64,000 nucleotides of DNA from Natrinema ejinorense (GTDB lineage Archaea > Halobacteriota > Halobacteria > Halobacteriales > Natrialbaceae), in assembly GCF_002494345.1 (NCBI RefSeq), contig NZ_NXNI01000001.1, positions 2,604,001 through 2,668,000 of the forward strand, given 5' to 3'. Both the position numbers and the translations under genes were made by a program. This document shows, in pieces, positions 34,490 to 43,681 of this stretch (within the stretch, counting starts at the first letter, position 1; each line of letters opens with the position of its first letter). The notes beneath the pieces are model-generated. The model ran no database searches, was not told the DNA's origin, and saw nothing but the letters and a program-made list of their open reading frames with translations.

Positions 34490-36304
34490 TCAGGGCGCGT
34501 AGTAGTACTCGCCCTCGCTTTTCTGCTGGCGATCCAGCTGCGATTCGGGCTTGTTGATCCGCGGCCGAGACGTGCGCTCGTCCCGGCGGAACGTGACCTC
34601 GAGGTTCGCGAGGAACTCGTTCATGCCGTCGCGCATCTGTTGTGGCTGGCCGGCACGGCCGTGGACGGCGGGTTCGCCGTCGAAGACCATCAGCCGGTCG
34701 GCGAGCAGGTCCATCATGTAGATGTCGTGGTCGATGACCATCACGGTGGCATCCTGCTGTTCGGCGAAGCGCCGGATGGCCTTCGCGGCCTGGACCCGCT
34801 GTTCGACGTCGAGGTGGGCGGAGGGCTCGTCGAGCAGGTAGAGATCCGCCGAATCGGAGAGGCAGGCCGCAATCGCGACCCGCTGGCGTTCACCGCCGGA
34901 GAGATCGGAGAGGTTCTGTTCCATGATCCGTTCCAACTGGAGGGGCTGGGCGATCTCGGTGTTCCAGTAGGACGACCCGAACTGGTCGGTGATCGAGGAG
35001 AGGAAGGCGTCGACCCGCATGTGCTGGTCGATGGTGACGTACTGGGGTTTGTACGAGATGTTCTGATCGAGATCGGCGTCGCCCTCGTCCGGCCCGAGGT
35101 TCCCGGTCAGCAACTTGGCGAAGGTCGACTTCCCGATCCCGTTGGGGCCGACGACGCCCAGGACTTCGTTCTCCCGGATCGTGCCGCCCTCGACCTCGAG
35201 GCTGAACTCGCCGTCGCCGTAGCTCTTCGTGAGATCTGGGTACTCGACGAGCGTGTCGGCGCGGGTCACGCTTCGGGGCGCGTGCTCCTCGAACTCGATG
35301 GGGTTCGGCCGGATCCGCATGTTCTCGTTGTCGAGATAGCCCGAGAGGTACTCGTTGATCCCGTTGCGGACGGACTTGGGTGAGGTGATCACACCGTAGG
35401 CACCCGGCTCACCGTAGGCGACGTGGAGCGTGTCCGCGAGCAGGTCCAGAATCGCGAGGTCGTGTTCGACGACGAGCACCGACTTGTCCTCCTCCTCGGC
35501 GAGTTCGCGGATCAGCCGCGCTGCGGTCACGCGCTGGCCGATGTCCAGATACGGCGTCACCTCGTCGAGGAAGTAGAAGTCCGTATCCCGGGCCAGCGTC
35601 GCCGCGATGGCGACCCGCTGGAGTTCGCCACCAGAGAGGTCGTCGATCGACTGCTCCATGACGGGTCCGATCGAGAGCCGGTCGACCAGTTCGTCGAGGG
35701 CACCCCGCTCGTCGGTCCGCTCGAGCAGCTGGCGGGTGTTGCCGTCGAAACTGTTCGGGATCTGATCGACGTACTGGGGCTTGCGTGCGATCGTGATGTC
35801 ACCGTCGCGCACGTCGGCGATGTAGTCCTGTAGCTCGGTCCCGCGATAGGCCTCGAGTACCTCGTCCCATCCCGGCTCCGCTTCGTGACGGCCGAGGTTG
35901 GGCTCGAGTTCGCCGGCGAGGATCCGGACGGCCGTCGTCTTCCCGATCCCGTTGGGGCCGAGAATACCGGTGACTTGCCCCTCCTGTGGCGCGGGAAGGC
36001 CGTACAGCGAGAAGGCGTTCTCGCCGTAGCGGTGGACCGGCTCGTCTTGCAGTTCCTGTGGGAGGTTGATGATCTCGATGGCGTCGAACGGGCATTTCTC
36101 GACGCAGATGCCACAGGTTTCGCCCAGACAGATCTCCTCGGAGATGTGGATCTGCTCGGGTTGGCCTTCCGCGGCCTCCTCGCCGCGAAGCGTGATACAC
36201 TCCTTCCCCGTTCGATTCGGCGGACAGTAGTTCTTGCACTCGTAGCTACACCGGTCGGGCTGACACCGGTCTAAGTCTACGACGGCGATGCTATCGTCGG
36301 CCAT
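34490..36304 (-). CDS. ribosome recycling ATPase ABCE1/Rli1
   Basis: 604 residues, the standard length. The N-terminal ferredoxin-like domain has Cys14, 19, 23, 27 in VDLDRCQPDRCSYECKNYC and a second cluster CLGETCGICVEKC. Two ABC domains follow: Walker A GPNGIGKTTA and GPNGIGKSTF, signatures LSGGELQRVAIAAT and LSGGERQRVAIAAC, with a hinge between. Splits terminated ribosomes with aRF1/Pelota. The next upstream gene (EMC6-like) ends 1 nt before it, so the two are co-transcribed. Confidence 0.96.
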   Translation of the reverse strand: MADDSIAVVDLDRCQPDRCSYECKNYCPPNRTGKECITLRGEEAAEGQPEQIHISEEICLGETCGICVEKCPFDAIEIINLPQELQDEPVHRYGENAFSLYGLPAPQEGQVTGILGPNGIGKTTAVRILAGELEPNLGRHEAEPGWDEVLEAYRGTELQDYIADVRDGDITIARKPQYVDQIPNSFDGNTRQLLERTDERGALDELVDRLSIGPVMEQSIDDLSGGELQRVAIAATLARDTDFYFLDEVTPYLDIGQRVTAARLIRELAEEEDKSVLVVEHDLAILDLLADTLHVAYGEPGAYGVITSPKSVRNGINEYLSGYLDNENMRIRPNPIEFEEHAPRSVTRADTLVEYPDLTKSYGDGEFSLEVEGGTIRENEVLGVVGPNGIGKSTFAKLLTGNLGPDEGDADLDQNISYKPQYVTIDQHMRVDAFLSSITDQFGSSYWNTEIAQPLQLERIMEQNLSDLSGGERQRVAIAACLSDSADLYLLDEPSAHLDVEQRVQAAKAIRRFAEQQDATVMVIDHDIYMMDLLADRLMVFDGEPAVHGRAGQPQQMRDGMNEFLANLEVTFRRDERTSRPRINKPESQLDRQQKSEGEYYYAP

Positions 36305-36305
36305 G

Positions 36306-36623
36306 TTAGCCCGAGACCTCCGAGGTGAGGAGAATCCCCCAGGTCACGAACCACAGTGCGAAGGTCATGAACGCGACGAACAGATAGTGTTTCGTCCCAA
36401 ACTCGTCCTCGCCGTAAATCCCCGAAGCGTTGATGAGGATGTACTGGACGACGATCGCCCCGAAGACGAACGCGAGCGCCTGCGTGTCCTGGGCCGCCGC
36501 CTCGGAGACGCCAACCCAAGTCGCGGAAGCCAGCGCCGCGCCGACGCCCAACAACGCGGACAACGCCGTCACGCTGACCGAGCGAATGTGCTCACGTCGG
36601 TCGCTGATCGATTCGGTCGACAT
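36306..36623 (-). CDS. EMC6-like small membrane protein
   Basis: 105 residues with three hydrophobic helices; SVTALSALLGVGAALASATW begins the first, and EDEFGTKHYLFVAFMTFALWFV is in the third region. From memory haloarchaeal relatives are annotated EMC6-like. EMC6 is part of the eukaryotic membrane-protein insertase, and this is the upstream operon partner of ABCE1, an association that suggests a co-translational insertion or quality role (inference). Confidence 0.75.
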   Translation of the reverse strand: MSTESISDRREHIRSVSVTALSALLGVGAALASATWVGVSEAAAQDTQALAFVFGAIVVQYILINASGIYGEDEFGTKHYLFVAFMTFALWFVTWGILLTSEVSG

Positions 36624-36717
36624 GAGAGCAACTGCGGGGCGGGCGCTAAAAAGGCGTTCGGGTTCGGTGGCGAAACGGGGTTCGGATCAGTATTACCGCG
36701 TTGACTAACGCTGTCTC

Positions 36718-38016
36718 TTACTCGATCACGAACGAATCGCTCTCGTGGGCACCCGTCCGCTCCCAGCGGACGGGAACCTCGTACGGACCACCGCTGCTAT
36801 CGGTGGCGTATCCCCTAACCCGGATTTCGACCCGGTCTCCCTTCGAATCCCCGTTGGCTTGGTACCGAATTTCGTTGGTATCCGAATCGTACCACGCGCT
36901 GCCCCCTCCGTTCACGACGGTAATTCCACGAGCGTTTCCGCCCCAGTCGATCTGCGAATAGTCGACGCCGCCGTTTTGCGGTTCCGTGAGATCGATAGCG
37001 AGCTGATCACTGCCGCTCGGCTCGAGTCCGAACGTAAACGCGAACGTCTGAGACTCGCCGTCGTCGTACTGTGAGTCCCGCGGGACGTCGCTCACGTCGA
37101 CGTTCTCGAGCGGTGTGTTACCCGTGTCGACGACGCTGAAGAACGTATTCCCCTGCGCCCCCGATTTCGTCCGAGTGAACGTGACTTCGTGTGGACCGCT
37201 TGGCTCGTAGGCTGCGTAATCGCCGACCGAGATCCGAATCTCGTTTCCGGCTTTATCCTGTGACCCCGCGTGATAGACGATCTCGTGGGTGGTATCGTCG
37301 TACTCCACCCATCCGCTGCCCTGGGTGAGCGTCACGTCGGGATAGTACGTCGGTGGCGCTTCGTAGTCGACCGCGTCCGGGTGCGCATCGTTCAGGTCGA
37401 TTCTGACTTCACCGTTTCCGGAGTTGAGTTTGCTCGAGGGAGTGAACGCGAACTCCTGTCGGTCGTCTCCGGGTGAGGTGTACGCGTCCACGTCGCCAAC
37501 CCGAAGGTTGTCGAATCCGTCGCCAGTCTTGCCGTTGCCGCCACCGCGACAGTTCACGCTGATCGTCTCTGCGGTCGTCCGCTCCATTTCTACCCGGATG
37601 CCGTCCGCTGCGACGATATCGACGGTGACGGTTCCGTCTCCTTTCCGATTCGAACTCCCACAGTCGACGGTGACGACGTAGTCGTCCGTCCCGCTATCGG
37701 CCTCAACGCGCGCGTTGAGGCTCGTTGCCTCGCCGTTGAACCCGGTCACGTCGGCGCTGATCGCACTGGCACTCGAGAACTCACCCGCATTGTCGTTGAG
37801 GTAGTACAGCGAACTCTCGTCGTTGCTGTTGCCGATATCTGCATCTGTCGATCCCGAGTTGTCGACGACACCCAGAAACGCGTTCGGATCGTCCACAGCG
37901 GTCACCTGGACTCCGCGATCGGCTGCGAGTGACGAGAATCCGAACGTCGGACCGGCCATCGTGATCACTCCCACGGTGATCAAACCGACCGCGACGATCG
38001 TCCAAATTCGAGTCAT
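36718..38016 (-). CDS. secreted surface protein with tandem ~110-130-residue repeats
   Basis: 432 residues from ATG 38016. Hydrophobic leader MTRIWTIVAVGLITVGVITM, then ADRGVQVTAVDDPNAFLG, a motif shared with the 38765 protein. The C-terminal half carries two related ~110-130-residue units, each with a (D/E)SQTFAF or RQEFAFT start, an EIVYHA or EIRYQA strand and a GDYA or RGYA turn, followed by VTF or VRW. Rich in Asp, Gly, Ser and Thr with two Cys in the N-terminal half, typical of exported haloarchaeal proteins. No C-terminal membrane anchor seen. Co-directional with the upstream HTH-membrane gene, 1 nt apart (TAACATG). Confidence 0.75.
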   Translation of the reverse strand: MTRIWTIVAVGLITVGVITMAGPTFGFSSLAADRGVQVTAVDDPNAFLGVVDNSGSTDADIGNSNDESSLYYLNDNAGEFSSASAISADVTGFNGEATSLNARVEADSGTDDYVVTVDCGSSNRKGDGTVTVDIVAADGIRVEMERTTAETISVNCRGGGNGKTGDGFDNLRVGDVDAYTSPGDDRQEFAFTPSSKLNSGNGEVRIDLNDAHPDAVDYEAPPTYYPDVTLTQGSGWVEYDDTTHEIVYHAGSQDKAGNEIRISVGDYAAYEPSGPHEVTFTRTKSGAQGNTFFSVVDTGNTPLENVDVSDVPRDSQYDDGESQTFAFTFGLEPSGSDQLAIDLTEPQNGGVDYSQIDWGGNARGITVVNGGGSAWYDSDTNEIRYQANGDSKGDRVEIRVRGYATDSSGGPYEVPVRWERTGAHESDSFVIE

Positions 38017-38017
38017 G

Positions 38018-38590
38018 TTACGGTGGCCGCTCCATCTTCCCGAGTCGCATCCGCCGATTCTGTACCACGTGAACGACCGCGGAGACGGCGAACAAGCCAA
38101 ACACCGCTGTCGCCCACCCGAGTTCCGGGACCGTCTCGGTCGGGATTATCTCGAGCCACAGCCCCGCCATCACGACCGAGCCGACTGCGGCAAGTCCCAG
38201 ATAATAAACGCCCCACGGGACCGAGTCACCGGGCACGATGTCGAGGTAGACGTCCAGCTCTGCCGCCTCATCGGTGAGTTCGATCGTCCGGTCGTCGAAC
38301 TCGATCACGTCGGCTCGCTCGAGCGTCGGCAGGTGCGTCTGCTGGAGGGACGTATAGACGCGCTTTCGCTCGGCGGACGTAATCTCCGCGACCTCCTTCT
38401 CGAGTTCCCAGGCAGCGACGTGTTCGGCGAGATCGCCGAGCGGAACCGGTTCGCCCTCGCGCTTGCAGTAGTGGATAGCGTACCGGCGACGCTGGTTGCT
38501 CAGCAGGTCGAAGATTTCGCCTTCACGCGACTGATCGTCCTGACCTGTCGCCCCCGCTGTAGCCGGTTTGCTCTCGCTGGTTGTCGCCAT
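38018..38590 (-). CDS. DUF7344-type winged-helix protein with two membrane helices
   Basis: 190 residues. An N-terminal winged-helix unit (EIFDLLSNQRRRYAIHYCKREGEP, then RKRVYTSLQQTHLPTLERADVIEFD) is followed by two hydrophobic helices (about residues 127-147 and 152-172) and a basic cytoplasmic tail. A membrane-tethered HTH of this kind could sense envelope state and control nearby surface genes. It directly precedes the surface protein at 36718-38016, and both probably share one transcript. Confidence 0.82.
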   Translation of the reverse strand: MATTSESKPATAGATGQDDQSREGEIFDLLSNQRRRYAIHYCKREGEPVPLGDLAEHVAAWELEKEVAEITSAERKRVYTSLQQTHLPTLERADVIEFDDRTIELTDEAAELDVYLDIVPGDSVPWGVYYLGLAAVGSVVMAGLWLEIIPTETVPELGWATAVFGLFAVSAVVHVVQNRRMRLGKMERPP

Positions 38591-38764
38591 CCCCCTGTTC
38601 AGTACGAATATCGGTGTCGTTGATACATAACACTTGTTGCCGACCAGGGCCCCATTTGGACACCGTTCACAACCATCAGCGTCCGATTCTGGAGACAGGC
38701 CGATTCGGCTCCGGACCGCTCACTCTCGTTTTTCGAAGCGAGAATCGGGTACCCGACGAGACGG

Positions 38765-39292
38765 TCACTCACATTGGACGGGAATCTCCCGCTGGAGTTC
38801 GACGGTAATCGATCCATCGCTGGTCTCGAGATCCATCGTGAGATCCGTACTGCTGCTTCGCTGATCGAATCGGAAGAAGCCGACCGGCGTTGCGTCACAC
38901 CGAAGCGTCCCTTCGACGACGTATTCGTCGTTGCTCGTCCGAATATCGTACGCTTCGAGGGACGGATAGTCGGTCGCCCCCGCCGACATCTCGAGTCCTG
39001 CATCCGTCACCTCGAGGCCGGACGACGGTGTGTGATCGGTAATCGTGACGAGTTCGACGTCGGTATACTCATACTCGTAATTGCAGAACAGACAGTCGGC
39101 TACCAGACTCCCGTCTTCTTTGACCAGACTGATCGGTTCGTTTTCGATTCCGACGAGTGCATGTTCGTCAGGTGCGGTCTCGATGCTGGCCCCGCGGTCG
39201 GCACTCGTCATGTCGAATGCGCCGCTCGGTGCGGCGAGCACGAGCCCGCCGATGATAATCAGTCCGAAGCTGAGAGTTGTGAGCGATCGCAT
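38765..39292 (-). CDS. secreted protein with leader and ADRG motif
   Basis: 175 residues. Starts MRSLTTLSFGLIIIGGLVLAAPSGA, followed by MTSADRGASIETAPDEHALVGIEN, parallel to LAADRGVQVTAVDDPNAFLG in the 36718 protein. CLFC and a later Cys pair may form a disulphide or metal site. The beta-rich acidic C-terminal part has no recognised domain. It is one of four proteins in the locus with the same architecture at the leader. Confidence 0.7.
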   Translation of the reverse strand: MRSLTTLSFGLIIIGGLVLAAPSGAFDMTSADRGASIETAPDEHALVGIENEPISLVKEDGSLVADCLFCNYEYEYTDVELVTITDHTPSSGLEVTDAGLEMSAGATDYPSLEAYDIRTSNDEYVVEGTLRCDATPVGFFRFDQRSSSTDLTMDLETSDGSITVELQREIPVQCE

Positions 39293-39448
39293 AACGTATC
39301 GTGGTCTGGAGTCGTTTGGATTCCGTTTCGGTGGGTTCTGTTCGGTTTCGTTGACGGTGGCCCTAGATACATCGAGCCCCGTCGCTACAGAGCCACAGCG
39401 GTAGGCCCCGTCTCAGTCGAAGACGGAGGGGTGGTCACAACGCTGCCG

Positions 39449-42400
39449 TCAGCCGATCACGATGTGATCAGCGTCGACATCGACACCGGTTTCACCCGTC
39501 ATACCGCCCGTCACGTCGTCGTTGGACGTCCCGGTTCCGACGTCGGGACCTGCCCCTTCGTCAGTGTCTCCCTCGAGGCTCGGATCGACTTCCTCGGGAG
39601 CGTCGCCCGCCGTCTGCCCGTCACCGGTATCGACATCGGTCGAGTCGCCGCCGCCGGGCATGATCGTAATACTGGGCGTTCCGGGATCGACACCCGCACG
39701 TTCGACCTGAACGTACACGATCAGATCGTTGAAGTCCGGGTCGTTGGTTGCATCGGGGTTTCGTTCGTAGGCTTCGACTGCGTCGTCCCAGAGCGCGTCG
39801 ATGTCATCGTTGTCACATCCTCGCCCACAGTCGGCCGTGTTTTCGAAGAGGAACACGAACTCGCCAGGTCCGAGGTCGAGTTCGTCCTCGTTTTTCACCA
39901 GGCCTCGCTCATCGAGGACCTCGGTGGCACTGATCTGTTGGTCCGCGCCCGCAGGAAGCGCCGGAATCGTATTGTTCTCCGCGCTTCGAACGCGGACGTT
40001 CTGCAGGTTCTGGCCCTGTGATGCGTCGATCGGGCCGAATACGGAGGTCGTCGGGACGTTGTTACACCATTCGAGCGCTCGGTCCTCGGGATCCGAGTAG
40101 TGTGGTAACTCGTCGGGATCCGTGCTTCGGTCGGCGCACGACCTGTATCTGGTATTTCGGAGGGTGAGTTCCGTCTCGCTTTCGACCGTGAAGTTGTACG
40201 TGTAACTGTCACCAGTCTTGTCCTGCCACGTCGGCCCAGTATTGATGTTATCGCCGCCGCTGGGGTTTTCGAATGAGTGTTCCGTCCCGCCGTTCGCGAC
40301 CACGTCGAGGGTCATCGGTGAGAGTATATGAACGTACTCGTAACCGAACCAGGGGTTTCCACGTCTGGTGTTACCAGAGACCTGTGACCCCACGACATCG
40401 ACGGTCACGTTCGCGTCCTCGACCTCACCCAGACCGACCCGACCGGGATCGATCCCAGCATCAACGGTGAAGTTCGTCGTTTTAACTCCGTCCTCAGTTT
40501 GAATCGTTGCCTTGTACTCTCCATCGAGCAGTTTGGTCCCGTTGAATCCCATTTCGATGGTGTCCGACTCGCCGAACGACCGGCTGACTTCTCCTTCGAA
40601 GATCCGTCCGTACGGACTATCGTCCTCGAGTTCGGCCGGCATCTCGTCGAGATACTCGAGATCGAGCGTTACGGTCTGTGAGCCGGACTCGACGCCGGTG
40701 TTTTCCAGATCGGCCGTGACGGTGACGTTCTCCTCGACCGTGACGGTCTCGTTCGATAGCTCGAAGTTCGTTCCCGGCTTGCCGACGTAGAACGATCCGG
40801 GTTCGCTCAAGCCTTCCTCGCCGGCCGTGACGTCGTACTCGTAGACCGTTCCGGCCTCGAGATCGTACTCGGTGGGATCGACTGTAAACGAGACCGTCTT
40901 TCTCCCGCCGCTCTCGACCGTCGTCGGCTCGGACATGGTGATGTCGGCGTCCGGAATCGTCAACGCGACGTCTCGTGACTGCTCGTCGGCGTACGTGTTC
41001 TTGACGACGGCTTCGACGGTGAACGGCTCCTCGTCGGTGACGATCTGATCGTCCCCGACACCGTTGTCCTCGACGACCGTGAACGCGGCCTCTTCGTCCC
41101 CGGTTGCCTCGCCGACGATAGTCCCGGTTGCAGTGTCGTCACCGGTCCCGACTTCGAACTCGTTTGGCTCGTAGGGAAGTGCAGTTTTGTTGACCGTCCA
41201 GTTGACCGTCCCGGTCGCCCCGTAGTCGAGGGTCAACTCCTCGCTAGCAGAGACATCGTATTCATCGAAGTCGATGGTTACGGTCCGGTCGCCTTCGTCG
41301 ACGCCGACGTTCGTGATCTCGGCGCTGATAGTCGCGTTGTCGCCATCGGCCGACGTGGTTTCGATGGCGTCGACAGTGAAGTTCGACCCCGATTCTCCGA
41401 GGTAGAACTCCCCGGGATCATCGAGCGTGTCGTCGATATTACCGGACTCATCGAGCGTTTGGATCGTGTAGTGGTACGTCTCGCCGGGCGAGAGGTGATC
41501 CTCGTAGTCGGTCGAATCGATTTTGACCGACCGATCTTTCTCTTTGTTGCCGGGAACAGCCCCACTGCCGCCACTGGCACTGTTGTCCGAGACGACCGTC
41601 CCACCATCCACCGCGACGCGCATCGTCGGTGCGGAGACGGTTTCGCTTCCGGTGTTGTTCAGCGTCGCCTGGAACTGGAGATCGTCCCCGAATTCGACCG
41701 GTTGAGTGTTTCCGCTCGTGTGTTTGAGCCCGTTGTCGGACTCGACCAGCAGCGATGCGCTGTCGACCGGCGTCCTGACGTTCTCGATTTGGACGACGAC
41801 GTCTTCGGTGGCTGGCTTGTGGGTTACGGACACCTCGCTGTACTCGTCCTCACCGACTGCGTCCTCGAGATACGCCGCCCATCCCTCGTGGTACGTACTG
41901 TTTTCGATGCTGAACTCGATCGAGGTAGCGTCGCTGCAGGCTCTGGCACGAGTGTCGATCGTCTCGGTTAGCTCCGTCGACCGGCTGTAGTTCGCTTTCG
42001 CGACCGTGTCGCTCGCTCCGAAATCGCCCTCCTCGAGTTCCATGATCTGGAGCTGTAACGAATCGCCGTCGTAGCTGATTTCGGGCTCCGAGACGGTACT
42101 GACACCACGATCGGTTTTCTCCCAGATGCCACCACCCTGATGGGCGATCGTCCGGTCGTCGAGTTCGAACTCGAGTGCGCGGAGTTCGCCCTCGACGGGG
42201 GCACAAGTACGACTCCCGCTCGAGGCATTATACCACGTGACAGTAATATTCCCGTCGTCCGTAATCGTCGGTTCGTTCCCTCGCATCTCGTCGATCGGCA
42301 GCGGCTGATCCGTTCCCGTCGTTGCGACGGTCGTTATTCTGTGATCGGTCTCCCTGACGAACTGCTGAGTCTGCTCACTGTTGGCTTCCGATTGGATCGC

Positions 42401-42547
42401 ATCGAACATCGCCGAACCGGCGACGAAGACGAGCATCGCACCCATAATCACGAGCGCAAACAGCAGTACGATTCCGATGAGCGGACTCGAGCCACGGTTC
42501 CCTGAGCCCACCCGCTGGGAACCATCCCGGTTTCTTTCTCCCACCAT
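39449..42547 (-). CDS. giant pilin-like adhesin (DUF7289-type N-terminus, Ig-like repeats)
   Basis: 1032 residues. Residues ~19-50 show RGSSPLIGIVLLFALVI and a long hydrophobic helix after a basic leader, as in archaeal type IV prepilins (PibD cleavage probable) and DUF7289 proteins. The middle comprises repeated beta-sandwich units (CARDB-like), including paired EFYLGESGSNFTV and SFYVGKPGTNFEL. Many N-x-S/T sequons suggest glycosylation. The C-terminal ~100 residues are a Gly/Asp/Thr-rich tail. Probably a surface-exposed adhesin carried on a pilus or membrane. Preceded by a strong minus-strand TATA box at 42580-42590. Confidence 0.8.
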   Translation of the reverse strand: MVGERNRDGSQRVGSGNRGSSPLIGIVLLFALVIMGAMLVFVAGSAMFDAIQSEANSEQTQQFVRETDHRITTVATTGTDQPLPIDEMRGNEPTITDDGNITVTWYNASSGSRTCAPVEGELRALEFELDDRTIAHQGGGIWEKTDRGVSTVSEPEISYDGDSLQLQIMELEEGDFGASDTVAKANYSRSTELTETIDTRARACSDATSIEFSIENSTYHEGWAAYLEDAVGEDEYSEVSVTHKPATEDVVVQIENVRTPVDSASLLVESDNGLKHTSGNTQPVEFGDDLQFQATLNNTGSETVSAPTMRVAVDGGTVVSDNSASGGSGAVPGNKEKDRSVKIDSTDYEDHLSPGETYHYTIQTLDESGNIDDTLDDPGEFYLGESGSNFTVDAIETTSADGDNATISAEITNVGVDEGDRTVTIDFDEYDVSASEELTLDYGATGTVNWTVNKTALPYEPNEFEVGTGDDTATGTIVGEATGDEEAAFTVVEDNGVGDDQIVTDEEPFTVEAVVKNTYADEQSRDVALTIPDADITMSEPTTVESGGRKTVSFTVDPTEYDLEAGTVYEYDVTAGEEGLSEPGSFYVGKPGTNFELSNETVTVEENVTVTADLENTGVESGSQTVTLDLEYLDEMPAELEDDSPYGRIFEGEVSRSFGESDTIEMGFNGTKLLDGEYKATIQTEDGVKTTNFTVDAGIDPGRVGLGEVEDANVTVDVVGSQVSGNTRRGNPWFGYEYVHILSPMTLDVVANGGTEHSFENPSGGDNINTGPTWQDKTGDSYTYNFTVESETELTLRNTRYRSCADRSTDPDELPHYSDPEDRALEWCNNVPTTSVFGPIDASQGQNLQNVRVRSAENNTIPALPAGADQQISATEVLDERGLVKNEDELDLGPGEFVFLFENTADCGRGCDNDDIDALWDDAVEAYERNPDATNDPDFNDLIVYVQVERAGVDPGTPSITIMPGGGDSTDVDTGDGQTAGDAPEEVDPSLEGDTDEGAGPDVGTGTSNDDVTGGMTGETGVDVDADHIVIG

Positions 42548-42988
42548 TTTTGAGTCTCTTACCCAGTTACGGGCCTTCTACTATAAAAATACGCATCGTC
42601 GTTGGCATATCGTAAGCCGGAGAGGGAGTTACAAGTACTTCCTGATCGATATCGTACGGTATCAATCAGGCGTCGAACGTCCGAAGTGAACGGTTCTGGG
42701 TCGTGTTCCCGGTAGATTCGAGCGAAGCGAACGCTTCCGAGTGTGAGCGTGGGGCCTCGAGATCGATGACTAGCCACGCCACATTCGGGACTGATTGTGC
42801 TGTTTCAGGCGGCACTTGCGACCCTCGAGGGGCAGGTAGCCGCGTTCAGGACGGCCTTGAACGATCGTATGGCCGGTCTTTCGCCCGTTCTGGTCACTCA
42901 ATACAAAGGGGGTGGCGTTTGTGGGTGTGAGTAGGAACTGCGTTCTGGCACCCACGGTGGTGCTGGGCGCGGTACGGAGACTATAACC
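42548..42988. other. Divergent intergenic region of the surface locus
   Basis: 441 nt between two oppositely oriented surface genes. Holds the minus-strand TATA box; the plus-strand promoter is less clear (an AT-rich CTCAATACAAAG near 42896-42907). Otherwise no recognised feature. Confidence 0.45.
42580..42590 (-). promoter_or_regulatory. TATA box of the pilin-like adhesin
   Basis: ATTTTTATAG on the minus strand; expected start near 42560, a leader of roughly 13 nt. Confidence 0.6.
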
Positions 42989-43630
42989 ATGAGAATGAAT
43001 CGACGCAACGTGTTAGTTGGACTGGGAGCGATTGTCGCAAGTGGCGGAGCTGCACTCGGAACGGGTGCATTTAGTAGCGTAGAAGCCGACCGGACTGTCT
43101 CGGTGGCCGTCGCTGGCGACCGCTCGGGTGCACTCGGACTCGACGACGAAGACGTAGACGGCAACGCATACACCGACGCTTCATCGATCACGAGTGGGAC
43201 ACTCGAGCTGACGTTTGATAGCCTGGGTGACAGTTCGGGGCTGAATCTCAATGCTACGACGGAATTTAGCCCGCTCTTCCGAGCGATAAACAACGGTTCC
43301 AACAGCGTCAGTCTCAGTATCTATTCGAGCGACGCGACGATTTCGTCCTCACCGTCAATCCTCACTGACTACAATCACGTCATCCAGAATACTATCTCCG
43401 ACGGGAACTCCAATCAGGTCACGGTCGAGTATGCGTTCCTCGACGAAAGCGGTAGTTCGATCGTCGGGAACGAATCGAGCGGGGCATCCGTTTCTCTCGA
43501 CGCCACGTCCGGATCGAATCCCATCGAAGAGGTGTCGTTGGTCATCGGTATCGGCGATTCCGCCAGCTTTGACCCCTCTACTACGATCACAGGATATCTC
43601 TCTAACGTGACCATTCTGGCCTCCGCATAA
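42989..43630 (+). CDS. SipW-type secreted protein (DUF1102-like), candidate fibre subunit
   Basis: 213 residues; ATG at 42989 (an alternative at 42995). Leader MRMNRRNVLVGLGAIVASGG has a basic start, a hydrophobic core and a GTGAFSSVEADRTVSVAVAGD cleavage region, the pattern of SipW-dependent signal peptides and of DUF1102 proteins. The mature part is beta-rich with many Ser/Asn, and a C-terminal strand (YLSNVTILAS). This matches the architecture of TasA/camelysin-like fibre proteins. A dedicated signal peptidase is encoded two genes downstream. Confidence 0.75.
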   Translation: MRMNRRNVLVGLGAIVASGGAALGTGAFSSVEADRTVSVAVAGDRSGALGLDDEDVDGNAYTDASSITSGTLELTFDSLGDSSGLNLNATTEFSPLFRAINNGSNSVSLSIYSSDATISSSPSILTDYNHVIQNTISDGNSNQVTVEYAFLDESGSSIVGNESSGASVSLDATSGSNPIEEVSLVIGIGDSASFDPSTTITGYLSNVTILASA

Positions 43631-43681
43631 TCCGACGGGCCCCACACCACTGATCATTACTTGCATCGTCTGTTTCGTCAT

